Positions 43,389 through 51,769 of a DNA stretch of 64,000 nucleotides are shown one piece after another. The DNA is from Flammeovirgaceae bacterium UBA5008 (GTDB lineage Bacteria; Bacteroidota; Bacteroidia; Cytophagales; Cyclobacteriaceae). How positions within the stretch are numbered: the first letter of the stretch is position 1; the number at the start of each line of letters is the position of its first letter. Both the position numbers and the translations under genes were made by a program. The stretch spans positions 218,934 to 282,933 of the forward strand of contig DGYK01000063.1 of NCBI GenBank assembly GCA_002398365.1, written 5' to 3'. The notes beneath the pieces are model-generated. The model was not told where the DNA came from and searched no databases. It saw only the letters and a list, made by a program, of their open reading frames with translations.

Positions 43389-46292
43389 ATGAAATACGGA
43401 GTTCGAAAAGTTGGTCATTTTATTGGTGTGCTTATCTTTTTACAATTGAATTGTAAAGCACAACACTTCTCACTACGACAATATTCCTCTGCTGACGGGC
43501 TCCCTCTCTCGCAGGTTACCTCCATTGCCGAGGATAGTTTAGGCTATCTGTGGGTAGGCACACTCGGGGCAGGCTTGGCAAGGTTTGACGGACGGGAATT
43601 TAAGCACTACAATACATTTGATGGATTGGCAAGTAACAATATCTCTGAAATCATTATTGATAATAAAAAGCAAATGTGGATTTGCCATCCGTACGGAATT
43701 AGCAAATATTTTGGAGGAACCTTTAAGAAGATAGCAATTGAACAACAAGTAAAGCTAGGTAAAATAAAAAGTTTGTTTTGTTGGCGTGATACGATGCGCT
43801 ACACTACGGATGAAGGGAGGTTGGGCAATGTTGTTCATGATGTTATTCAAAAATCTGAGAAACCAAATGGTAAAACGGTATTATTAACATGGCACGATAA
43901 CAACAAAGCCATTCTCGTACTCTCAGAAAGTTCTGTGATGTTTCTTCAAAATAAATCTTACACCGTCTCTTACACGAGTTTATTTCATACAATCCTTAAC
44001 GTATTTGTATTAGAAGGCCGCCCTATTGTTCAGTCGGATAAAGGATATTTTGAAATAGATTTTCTTACTAATACACTGAAGCCCTACACCGTTACATTCA
44101 AAAATCAGTTTCTGTTTTACGATTCGATGAGAGCAAGCTTCTGGACACATTCCAAAAACATCATCCTGCAGGAATACAAGGCTCAGTCTGTCACAAAAAC
44201 CGATACGATAATAAGTAATGCCCTCGTCAGTCAGATAGTAAAAGATCATCATGGCACTATCTGGATTGGAACCAATGGAAACGGATTGTATCGCTATGCA
44301 AGACAAGATTTTAGTAAACAAAAAATACAAGGGAATGCTGCCAACGTAGTATCTATCTTGCAGGATAGCAATGATGCTACTTGGATAGGACTGCTCAATG
44401 GGGGCGTACGTAAATTTTACAATGGAAAGGAAATTCATTATGTAACTAATAAGGTCAAGCCAGACAGGGTACTCGGTATTAAGCAAAACACAAAGGGGGA
44501 AATTTGGGCCGCAACGAATAATGGCATTGCTTTATTTGATAGTATTTTAAATACGTTCAAATTGTTCCCGTTGGCCGATGGACTTACGGAAGATATTTGG
44601 GGTATCGATTTTTCAAAAGAGACAATGTGGGCAGCCACCCCCAACGGCTTAGTAGAATTTAAGGATAAAAAGCTTGTGCAACGTCATTTGGTTTCTAAAG
44701 AAAAAATGGAAACCCCCGTGTACGCTATTTACTGTCATTCGCCAAATGAAGCTATCTATGCCGCAACTGATGAGGGTCTAAACCGGCTGATAAAGGGAAA
44801 TGTGGAAAGCATTAAAATACCCGAGATTGGCAATGCCATAATTCAATCGATTACTTTACATCGCGATGAAACAATCTTAATTGGAACACAAGGTGCGGGG
44901 GTCTGTATATTTGATTTGAAAAGCGGACAGCGTAGAATGATTAATACAAAAAATGGATTGCCTTCTGATTTAATCTATTTTGCGGCTACTGATAAGGAGG
45001 GTTTTACATGGATTGGAACCGAAAGAGGGATAAACAAATTACGATTAAACCGAGCAAATGAAATTGAGGAGAATTTCTACTTCGGCTCAGATAATGGGCT
45101 TTCCGGTATTGAAACAAACCAGAATGCATATTCATTTGGCAAGAAAAAATACTTTGGATTGGTTGATGGGTTGTATGAATTTAATGATGACTCCAATATC
45201 CCCACAAAATCTGCTCCATTGCATTTTACAGACATTCAAGTTTATTACGGGCAGTACCCACTTCCTTCAGGCAACCAAAAGCCTCTCTCTTTCGCAAGCA
45301 ATAGAAATCACCTCACATTTTTCTTTAACAAAGTAAATGGCCTTCTGTCCAATCCTATTCAATTTCAGTATTACCTTGAAAACTTTGACAAGACTTGGTC
45401 GTTGCCATCAACGCAACATCAATCAACTTATGGAAATCTGCCTCCTGGAAACTACGTTTTTAAGGTTAAAACAACAGACATCCATGGTGTATGGAATGAC
45501 CCTCCCTTAGAATATCCCTTTACTATTCGGGCACCTTTTTACCAAAGTATTTGGTTTGTCTTTTTATTGGTTTGCCTTCTATTGGTTCTTACGATACTAC
45601 TATTGAAATGGCAAATACGCTTAAGGGCGGCTCAAGCTATAAAGCTTGAACAAATCCGATTCCAGGAAAAAGACCTACTTCGCAAAGAATTAGGGAGAGA
45701 TTTTCATGATGAAATGGGTAATCAATTGACCCGAATCATCAACTATGTAAGTATTTTAAAAATGAAGAATGTAGCAGGTTCCGCAGGAGATAACAATCAG
45801 CTCTATAATAAAGTTGAAACCTCAGCTAAATTACTGTATACGGGCACGCGTGATTTTATTTGGTCAATCGATCCAAACAACGATGATTTGTTAAACGTTT
45901 TTTTCTACATAAGAGATTTCGCAGACGATTTGTTGAAAGAAAAGGATATTAAACTAACGATAGAAAACAAGGCAAGCACCAGTTTGCGATTACCGTATGG
46001 AACGAGTCGCGAAATTATTCTGATTTTTAAGGAAGGAATTACAAATACTTTTAAACACGCCAATCCAAAAAATGTAAATTTAATTCTCGAGTTGCACGAT
46101 ACCATTGCTACCATCACTTTACGGGATGATGGAATTGGTTTTGAGTTCAATAAGATAGGTTTATCAAATGGATTACGTAACATGAAAAATAGAGCCGGCA
46201 AAATAAATAGCACTTTGGAAATCACAAGTCAGCCGAATGGCGGAACCATCGTTCAACTGACCATTCCAGCGCAAATAAAAAAAATACCCTAA
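43389..46292 (+). CDS. Periplasmic beta-propeller sensor histidine kinase (HisKA_3 type)
   Basis: A 967-residue sensor. A signal peptide leads (VLIFLQLNCKAQ). Two-component regulator propeller repeats then run through ~25-640 (LGYLWVGTLGAGLARFDG, GTIWIGTNGNGLYRY, GFTWIGTERGINKL). A Y_Y_Y domain covers ~650-715, a transmembrane helix lies at ~718-742, and the kinase core follows. The HisKA_3 box DFHDEMGNQL has its phospho-His near residue 773, and the HATPase part (ILIFKEGITNTFKHA, LRDDGIGF) ends the protein. Such propellers sense carbohydrate or peptide breakdown products in Bacteroidota. The response regulator gene begins 1 base later. Confidence 0.93.
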   Translation: MKYGVRKVGHFIGVLIFLQLNCKAQHFSLRQYSSADGLPLSQVTSIAEDSLGYLWVGTLGAGLARFDGREFKHYNTFDGLASNNISEIIIDNKKQMWICHPYGISKYFGGTFKKIAIEQQVKLGKIKSLFCWRDTMRYTTDEGRLGNVVHDVIQKSEKPNGKTVLLTWHDNNKAILVLSESSVMFLQNKSYTVSYTSLFHTILNVFVLEGRPIVQSDKGYFEIDFLTNTLKPYTVTFKNQFLFYDSMRASFWTHSKNIILQEYKAQSVTKTDTIISNALVSQIVKDHHGTIWIGTNGNGLYRYARQDFSKQKIQGNAANVVSILQDSNDATWIGLLNGGVRKFYNGKEIHYVTNKVKPDRVLGIKQNTKGEIWAATNNGIALFDSILNTFKLFPLADGLTEDIWGIDFSKETMWAATPNGLVEFKDKKLVQRHLVSKEKMETPVYAIYCHSPNEAIYAATDEGLNRLIKGNVESIKIPEIGNAIIQSITLHRDETILIGTQGAGVCIFDLKSGQRRMINTKNGLPSDLIYFAATDKEGFTWIGTERGINKLRLNRANEIEENFYFGSDNGLSGIETNQNAYSFGKKKYFGLVDGLYEFNDDSNIPTKSAPLHFTDIQVYYGQYPLPSGNQKPLSFASNRNHLTFFFNKVNGLLSNPIQFQYYLENFDKTWSLPSTQHQSTYGNLPPGNYVFKVKTTDIHGVWNDPPLEYPFTIRAPFYQSIWFVFLLVCLLLVLTILLLKWQIRLRAAQAIKLEQIRFQEKDLLRKELGRDFHDEMGNQLTRIINYVSILKMKNVAGSAGDNNQLYNKVETSAKLLYTGTRDFIWSIDPNNDDLLNVFFYIRDFADDLLKEKDIKLTIENKASTSLRLPYGTSREIILIFKEGITNTFKHANPKNVNLILELHDTIATITLRDDGIGFEFNKIGLSNGLRNMKNRAGKINSTLEITSQPNGGTIVQLTIPAQIKKIP

Positions 46293-46293
46293 T

Positions 46294-46926
46294 ATGAATA
46301 CTTCATTCAAGAAAAGAGTTGTCATTATTGAAGATGATGTAGAAATAAGAAACAGCTATGAATTAATCGTCAATAGCTCACCAAAGTTTTTTGTTCTCAA
46401 CACATATGACAACTGCGAAGACGCTATTAAGCAGATACACAACGATAAGCCTGATATTGTTTTGATGGATGTAGAACTGTCTGGCATGAGTGGTATTGCT
46501 GGGACAAAAATAATTAAGGATAAAATCCCTCATGCTGAAATCATTATTATTTCAGTTTATGACAACAGTGAAATGGTTTTTGAGGCCTTGCGATCAGGGG
46601 CATCGGGTTATATAACTAAAAGCTCTAATTATATTGAGCTTCTTGCTGCATTGGATGAAATAACTAAAGGTGGTGCCCCTATGAGTACTAAAATTGCAAG
46701 GTTGGTAATTGATACCTTTCATATCAACCCAAACTCGCCATTATCAAAAAGGGAAACGCAGATATTGCAGTTGATTTCTGAAGGGAAAACATATACACAG
46801 ATTTCGGAGGAATTATTTATTTCAAAAGACACCGCTAAATCGCATATTCGAAATATCTATTCGAAACTACAAGTCAATAACAAATCGGAGGCCTTGGCCA
46901 AAGCAACTAGTGATAAATTGATTTAG
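46294..46926 (+). CDS. NarL/LuxR-type response regulator
   Basis: A 210-residue response regulator. The receiver spans ~1-125 with acidic pocket Glu13-Asp14-Asp15 and phospho-acceptor Asp59 (IVLMDVELSG), and Lys at KSS near residue 109. The LuxR-type helix-turn-helix follows at ~146-205 (LSKRETQILQLISEGKTYTQISEELFISKDTAKSHIRNIYSKL). It pairs with the upstream kinase and probably controls the divergent SusC/SusD genes. This separate kinase/regulator pair contrasts with the single-chain hybrid (HTCS) regulators common at Sus loci. Confidence 0.94.
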   Translation: MNTSFKKRVVIIEDDVEIRNSYELIVNSSPKFFVLNTYDNCEDAIKQIHNDKPDIVLMDVELSGMSGIAGTKIIKDKIPHAEIIIISVYDNSEMVFEALRSGASGYITKSSNYIELLAALDEITKGGAPMSTKIARLVIDTFHINPNSPLSKRETQILQLISEGKTYTQISEELFISKDTAKSHIRNIYSKLQVNNKSEALAKATSDKLI

Positions 46927-47079
46927 AAAGTAATGGAAGAACCTCTTTTGAGATGATACTTTAATTGTGCCCGATACGAAATGCTCTTTTCTCATTATAA
47001 GTACAATCGAAATTAATACAAAGGAAGGCAAAATGAAGGACATAGCATTTCTACTTTAATAAAGTTATAAGCAGGAATT

Positions 47080-47616
47080 TTAAATGCGCATTAGTCGAAT
47101 GTCAATTTCCCTGTCTACATATTTCCACTCCAGCGTTTCGCGAAGCTTGCCAACTAAATCTTCAAACGCATTTGTGTGTGCCGAAGCGTACTCAAACCAG
47201 GTGAGAAAATCGAATGGTTCACCGATATCACGACAGTGATATAATTTGCGTGCAATGGCCGGAAGGTATTGCAAGCCAATACTGGTATGATGGGATTGCT
47301 CTTCGAAAATGGCTCTTCTTTCGTCTTGTGCTAAAAGCCACCAAGCATCACTTTTGCGAATCGGTATCAGCGCGGCACATGTTGCTTCCGGCCGACCCAA
47401 GCCTTGCTGCACAGCAACGAGTTTTTCTTTTTCGGATTTATTCGCATAGCGAATGTTGCTGCTAAAGCCGCGCAGTGTCCACAAGCCGCTGGTCGTAACT
47501 ATGGAATTACTTTCCATGATCTCTACATGAGAAACAACAGCTAGCGATTCTCCCGTAACTGCTTTTAATTCAGTAACTCTCCATGCTCCGGTTTCTCCGC
47601 CAACAAAGTGTATCAT
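47080..47616 (-). CDS. Chlorite dismutase-like haem protein
   Basis: A 178-residue protein of the chlorite dismutase fold, short (dimer-type) subfamily. It shows SDAWWLLAQDERRAIFEEQSHHTSIG, then YLPAIARKLYHCRDIGEPFDFLTWFEYA and a closing EWKYVDREIDIRL. His110 and Arg123 are 13 residues apart, the distance between the proximal haem His and the distal catalytic Arg that I remember for characterised enzymes. If the assignment holds, it could be a true chlorite-detoxifying enzyme. There is no signal peptide. No chlorate or perchlorate reductase genes are nearby. A 17-base palindrome lies upstream. Confidence 0.85.
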   Translation of the reverse strand: MIHFVGGETGAWRVTELKAVTGESLAVVSHVEIMESNSIVTTSGLWTLRGFSSNIRYANKSEKEKLVAVQQGLGRPEATCAALIPIRKSDAWWLLAQDERRAIFEEQSHHTSIGLQYLPAIARKLYHCRDIGEPFDFLTWFEYASAHTNAFEDLVGKLRETLEWKYVDREIDIRLMRI

Positions 47617-47681
47617 TTACGAATTCAATATACCTCGGAAATGTATGAATTAGATATGCCTGTTTCGGTCGGCATGAAGAC

Positions 47682-47698
47682 AAGTAAACTGTTTACTT
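47682..47698. promoter_or_regulatory. Perfect 17-base palindrome, candidate operator
   Basis: aagtaaactgtttactt has two 8-base arms around one central base, without mismatch. It lies 66 bases upstream of the chlorite dismutase-like gene in a 219-base gap. Such GTAAAC/GTTTAC palindromes are the type bound by TetR-like repressors, but no tetR gene is seen in the window. Confidence 0.5.
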
Positions 47699-47835
47699 TA
47701 ATATTTAGTAGCTGCTTGAGCATGATGCCTATCACTTTTTAGGCACCACTTTACAATCGTATGTTAAAAAATGATGTTACTTAATTATTTCATTTTTTTC
47801 ATCTGGTATTATGAAAAAAGTACAGTAACGTACAG

Positions 47836-48648
47836 TTAGCTTCGCTGATGCTCCGTCATTCCTCCCATCACCAACTTCATAATTTTTACTTTGCCCCATC
47901 GTGGCACCATGCGCAGCGAGTAGACTAAAAATTTAGTGAGCAAGCCGGGCAAAACTGTAGTCTTTCTGCCAAGTGCTTTTAAAATCGGAATGCCTACTTG
48001 TTGTGGTGTGAGCGACATGCTCATTTTCATATTCGCGCGTTGGCCAAAACCACTCACAACCGGACCCGGTGCAGCCGCCAATACATCTACGCCATGTGGC
48101 TTCAACTCTTCTGCCAATGCCTCCGCCAGCGACTGTACATACGCTTTGGTAGCGGCATAGTTGGCTGAATAGGGCACACCCTGAAACGCGACCATAGAAC
48201 TTAATAAAATCATGCCGCCTCGTTTTTGCGCGCTAAACCTCTGTGCGAAATGATGAGTGAGTGTGAGCAATGCTTCGCAATTGACGCGCAACATATTGAT
48301 TTCCGAATGAACAGAGGTATGGATGAATTCACCCGATGTACCAAATCCGGCAGAGACAATCACCAGACCAATCGGTAATGTGCCAACAGCCTGAATTATT
48401 TTTTGTACTCCTTCGACTGTTGCCACATCAGCAGCTATTATTTCTACCTTAATTGCATATGTCGATTGTAATCGCTTGGCAAGATCGGTGAGCACATTTT
48501 CATTGCGCGAATGAATCACTAAGTTAAGACCAGATTCAGCCAGTCGTTCGGCTAGTTCTAATCCAATGCCGGAGGAGGCTCCTGTTACAAGCGCCCACGG
48601 TCCGTAGTTGGTCAGCAAGCGCTTTCTTTCATTTTCAGATAATTTCAT
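47836..48648 (-). CDS. Short-chain dehydrogenase/reductase (SDR)
   Basis: A 270-residue NAD(P)-dependent oxidoreductase of the classical SDR type. The cofactor motif is TGASSGIG near the N-terminus, followed by VIHSRNENVL with Arg favouring NADP. ADVATVEG, VSAGFG, the catalytic Ser in LLSSMVAF and Tyr-x-x-x-Lys in NYAATKAYV complete the active site. The substrate is unknown. It precedes the chlorite dismutase-like gene in the same direction by 219 bases and follows the DUF2141 gene by 40 bases. Confidence 0.93.
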   Translation of the reverse strand: MKLSENERKRLLTNYGPWALVTGASSGIGLELAERLAESGLNLVIHSRNENVLTDLAKRLQSTYAIKVEIIAADVATVEGVQKIIQAVGTLPIGLVIVSAGFGTSGEFIHTSVHSEINMLRVNCEALLTLTHHFAQRFSAQKRGGMILLSSMVAFQGVPYSANYAATKAYVQSLAEALAEELKPHGVDVLAAAPGPVVSGFGQRANMKMSMSLTPQQVGIPILKALGRKTTVLPGLLTKFLVYSLRMVPRWGKVKIMKLVMGGMTEHQRS

Positions 48649-48688
48649 TTTTCGTATCGTTTATTTTTTGAAAAGCCGTAAGCAAAAA

Positions 48689-49123
48689 TTAGTTAAGAAT
48701 AATTGTCAGTGTAAGTGTCTTGCCGGCTTCTACTTTCACTTTGGCATCATCAAAGTCAGGCGGGCCAAATTTGATTTTTGCATCGTTCGAAAAACCGATG
48801 GGCTCTTTAGGAAAACCCACAAAATTCGTTTTCAAATCTTTGTTTTTGTCAATGTCTTGAAAGGCAACCACACCGTATTCGCCCACAGGTACATTTTCAA
48901 AAATCAATTGCATCGATTTTCCGGTAACGGATTTTTCCTTACCTACCAGTTGCTTTCCTACTTTCGGAAAATTTTCACGAACAAAAATGCCGGCTGAAAT
49001 TTCTCCGCCTTTGTCCGTTTGAATTTGGGTAACATTTAAAATAATAGTTCCGGTTTGCGCAAAGCCCTGTGCGGCTATCCATGCGCAGATAAGTGATAAT
49101 GCTAATTTTTTCATTTGCTTCAT
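48689..49123 (-). CDS. DUF2141-family exported protein
   Basis: About 144 residues from the preferred ATG (MKQMKKLALSLICAWIAAQGFAQ, a Sec signal peptide); an ATG three codons further down is equally possible and the open frame also extends 17 codons upstream. The mature part is a DUF2141 beta-sandwich (VGEYGVVAFQDIDKNKDLKTNFVGFPKEPIGFSN), a periplasmic family of unknown function. It follows the Crp/Fnr gene and precedes the SDR gene. Confidence 0.88.
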   Translation of the reverse strand: MKQMKKLALSLICAWIAAQGFAQTGTIILNVTQIQTDKGGEISAGIFVRENFPKVGKQLVGKEKSVTGKSMQLIFENVPVGEYGVVAFQDIDKNKDLKTNFVGFPKEPIGFSNDAKIKFGPPDFDDAKVKVEAGKTLTLTIILN

Positions 49124-49178
49124 TTTTTTTATGAAGCAAAGGTGAGGTGCGGCTACAGCCAAAGACGATAACAAATGT

Positions 49179-49757
49179 TTATACTTTTGAATAGTCGCCC
49201 TTTTTCAGGCGGCTCAGGTGCACCGGTGTGATCCCCAGATACGAGGCAATCATGTGCTGCGGCACGCGATTATGGATGTTGGGGAATACTTCGGTAATCG
49301 TGTCGTAGCGCTCCTTAGGCGTGCGCGCATACATATTTTTGATCCGGTTATCCTGATAAATAAAATAAAACTCAGCAATGAGTCGTCCAAGCCGGTCGCC
49401 TTGCTGTAAGTTTTGATAGCCCCACTCGATGATGGAACGCGGCATTACCACCACTTCGGTTTCTTCCAACGCCTGCAAAGTGTAAAGAGAGGGCTGACGC
49501 AGCATGAAGCTGGAATAATCGGCAATGAATTGATTTTCGAGCGCAAAATGAATCGTATGTTCTACACCATCACTATCCGAAACGATCACACGAATAATTC
49601 CTTTGTTGATAAAAAAGATTTCGTTAGGGGCAACGCCAGGATTGCTCACGATAGCTTGGCGCGCAAAGGTTTTTTCGAAACATCCATTCAACAACTCTTT
49701 CATTTCATTTTCAGAAATGGAAATCATCTGTTGAATCGCTTGTCGAATGGCTTGCAT
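49179..49757 (-). CDS. Crp/Fnr-family transcriptional regulator
   Basis: A 192-residue regulator. The cyclic-nucleotide-like sensor domain covers ~20-125 (FARQAIVSNPGVAPNEIFFINKGIIRV) and the short helix-turn-helix is RVPQHMIASYLGITPVHLSRLKKG. It is divergent from another Crp/Fnr gene with ~60 bases between, and the DUF2141 gene follows on its own strand. Signal ligand unknown. Confidence 0.9.
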   Translation of the reverse strand: MQAIRQAIQQMISISENEMKELLNGCFEKTFARQAIVSNPGVAPNEIFFINKGIIRVIVSDSDGVEHTIHFALENQFIADYSSFMLRQPSLYTLQALEETEVVVMPRSIIEWGYQNLQQGDRLGRLIAEFYFIYQDNRIKNMYARTPKERYDTITEVFPNIHNRVPQHMIASYLGITPVHLSRLKKGDYSKV

Positions 49758-49819
49758 AGATTCAAATTAAACAAAACCCTTTTGCTTTTTGTTATGATCA
49801 AACAAGAAAATTCATTCCC

Positions 49820-50404
49820 TTGCCAGCACCACTTTCACTTCGGTTATTTATCGAGCAATATGCATCCCTTCCGGAAGAGGACTGGAAAAAAATAGCTTTA
49901 CTATTTCACCCGCGAACAGTGCAAGCGGGACAACTTTTACTAGCCGAGGGACAAATTTGCCGTCATCTTTATTTTTTGGAATCGGGTTTGCTACGTTACT
50001 TCATTTTGAAAGACGGTTCAGAAATCACCAAGTTTTTTACCGATGCGCCTTACGTGTTTACCTCGCAGGTAAGTTTCACCACGCAAGCGCCAGCCAAAGA
50101 AAGCATAGAGGCATTGGAAGATGGTACGCTTTGGGAAATTTCATTAGCCGATGCCAATGCGCTGCTCGCACACGCTTCCTGGAGCACGTTCGTGCGAAAG
50201 TTGATTCAAGAGGTGCAAAAGTATACCGAAGAAATTCTCACGGAACTTCAGACCACTACGGCCGAAGACCGATATAAAAAAATGCTGTCGTCACAACCAC
50301 AGCTACTCAATCGCATTCCATTAAAGCATGTAGCCTCGTACTTTGGAATAGCACCACAGTCGTTGAGTCGCATCCGCAAAAACATGCTCGCCAGCCGAAG
50401 TTAA
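49820..50404 (+). CDS. Crp/Fnr-family transcriptional regulator
   Basis: A 194-residue regulator opening at a TTG (MPAPLSLRLFIEQYASLPEEDW when read as Met); no in-frame ATG is nearby, and the domain begins at once, so a TTG start is likely. The sensor domain covers ~20-130 (VQAGQLLLAEGQICRHLYFLESGLLRYF). The helix-turn-helix is RIPLKHVASYFGIAPQSLSRIRKNM. It is divergently paired with the previous Crp/Fnr gene and followed by an exported SRPBCC gene ~57 bases later, its possible target. Confidence 0.88.
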   Translation: MPAPLSLRLFIEQYASLPEEDWKKIALLFHPRTVQAGQLLLAEGQICRHLYFLESGLLRYFILKDGSEITKFFTDAPYVFTSQVSFTTQAPAKESIEALEDGTLWEISLADANALLAHASWSTFVRKLIQEVQKYTEEILTELQTTTAEDRYKKMLSSQPQLLNRIPLKHVASYFGIAPQSLSRIRKNMLASRS

Positions 50405-50460
50405 CATAGGTGCAGTGAATTGACTTTAGAAGAGTAGAATTTTGTATCCATTAAAAAAAC

Positions 50461-50946
50461 ATGGATATGAAATATGTATGGATCACCCTTCTAACAACAC
50501 TTACAATGAACCTGTATGCACAATCGGCCAACCATCATTTTCAACACACCGATTCCACCCGCGCCTCGCCCGAAAAAATATGGAGCGTGTGGATCGATGT
50601 TGCGCAATGGAAAACGTGGGATAAAGGTTTGAAACAAGCGCAATTGAATGGTGCCTTTTCGGTAGGTACCAAAGGCAAATTGATTCCGGACAAAGGCCCG
50701 AAATCTACATTCGTTATTTCAAAGATAGTGGAAGGCCAATCGTATCAATTTAAAACCCGCATACCTTTCGGCTGGCTGATCATTGACCGCAGGCTGGAAG
50801 TAAAGAATGACATCACCTACTTTACACACGAAGTTCAGTTCACCGGGCCGCTCAAAAAAGTGCTGGGAAAAAAATTGGGAAAAAATTATCGCGCGATGCT
50901 GCCGGAGGTAATGAGTGAAATCAAACGTATCGCTGAAAGCAAATGA
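50461..50946 (+). CDS. Exported SRPBCC (polyketide cyclase-like) protein
   Basis: A 161-residue protein. Residues ~1-20 are a Sec-type signal (MKYVWITLLTTLTMNLYAQ), which is unusual because SRPBCC/START-like proteins are normally cytoplasmic. The domain is clear (HTDSTRASPEKIWSVWIDVAQWKTWDKGLKQAQLNG), a helix-grip fold that binds hydrophobic ligands. The stop overlaps the next exported-protein start by 4 bases, so they are likely co-translated. Confidence 0.82.
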   Translation: MDMKYVWITLLTTLTMNLYAQSANHHFQHTDSTRASPEKIWSVWIDVAQWKTWDKGLKQAQLNGAFSVGTKGKLIPDKGPKSTFVISKIVEGQSYQFKTRIPFGWLIIDRRLEVKNDITYFTHEVQFTGPLKKVLGKKLGKNYRAMLPEVMSEIKRIAESK

Positions 50947-51389
50947 GACAGGCATTGATTTTTGTTTGGATGCTCATGAGTGGATTGGTAAGGTGTCAGG
51001 TACAAGATTCGACACCGGTAGCCAATGTGCGTTTGAGTTTTTTGCTGGTTCCATTTACACCGCTGCTTACGGTAGAAGTGAAGACAATCGAAAGAGTAAG
51101 CGTGCAACTGGAATCGAATTTTTCAGATACCCATGGCATAAATGTAAAATGGTATTTGCGCGAGACGATGAACGAGAGTTATTGGTTTATCGGAATGGCC
51201 GAAATACAAAACGAACTTTTGCGAAAAGACAAGGCTTACACCCATCTGCCTTACATCGGCTATGGCTATGCAAAAACTTTTGAATCCAATTGGGTTATTG
51301 ACGGACGCATCGGTATCGGCCCCACACTCAATGCAGATAAAAATTCTGTTTATCCGGTGGTAAAACTCGGTGTTGGTAAAAAATTTTAA
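50943..51389 (+). CDS. Small exported barrel-like protein
   Basis: A 148-residue protein with a Sec signal peptide (MRQALIFVWMLMSGLVRCQ). The mature part has amphipathic strands (SVQLESNFSDTHGINVKWYL, YTHLPYIGYGYAKTFE, VVKLGVGKKF) and ends in Phe, a sign of an outer-membrane beta-barrel. No family is recognised. It overlaps the SRPBCC gene by 4 bases and is followed by a membrane protein gene. Confidence 0.7.
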   Translation: MRQALIFVWMLMSGLVRCQVQDSTPVANVRLSFLLVPFTPLLTVEVKTIERVSVQLESNFSDTHGINVKWYLRETMNESYWFIGMAEIQNELLRKDKAYTHLPYIGYGYAKTFESNWVIDGRIGIGPTLNADKNSVYPVVKLGVGKKF

Positions 51390-51394
51390 AGACG

Positions 51395-51766
51395 ATGCTG
51401 CTATTACGACTCGTGTACATCGCCAATATTTTAGTAGCCGGTTGGATTGGAATTACTTCGTTGTTCTATCCCACCACTTCGGCTGCTACTGTATTTTCAG
51501 GGGCGTATCCACCAACCGAAACAATTCGTCTGGTGGGTTGCTTGTGGTTGGCCATTGCCATTCTCTCCTTGCTGGGATGCTGGCTTCCCATCACTTTTTC
51601 TCCGGTCCTTTTGCTTCAATTGATTTACAAAGGAAGCTGGTTGCTATGGGTTGCCGTGCCGGCAATTCAACACAACAAGCCTTACCCAACAGGCATGGCT
51701 GTATTTTTTGCAGTGTGGGTAGTGGTGTTGCCGTTCGCTATTCCGTGGTCGGAATGGAAAAGATAG
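51395..51766 (+). CDS. Four-helix membrane protein of unknown function
   Basis: A 123-residue protein with four hydrophobic helices (LLRLVYIANILVAGWIGI, LVGCLWLAIAILSLLG, SPVLLLQLIYKGSWLLW, MAVFFAVWVVVLPFAI). It starts 5 bases after the barrel-like gene, so the SRPBCC, barrel and membrane genes look like one operon. The family is not recognised; it has a DoxX-like helix count but not the motif. Confidence 0.65.
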   Translation: MLLLRLVYIANILVAGWIGITSLFYPTTSAATVFSGAYPPTETIRLVGCLWLAIAILSLLGCWLPITFSPVLLLQLIYKGSWLLWVAVPAIQHNKPYPTGMAVFFAVWVVVLPFAIPWSEWKR

Positions 51767-51769
51767 TCA

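Noticed and set aside
44010..44486. 158-codon minus-strand open frame
   Set aside because: It lies inside the propeller kinase gene, whose repeats are clearly coding on the other strand.
49413..49895. 160-codon plus-strand open frame
   Set aside because: It overlaps both divergent Crp/Fnr genes and is rich in His and Phe with no pattern; the two regulator genes explain the region.
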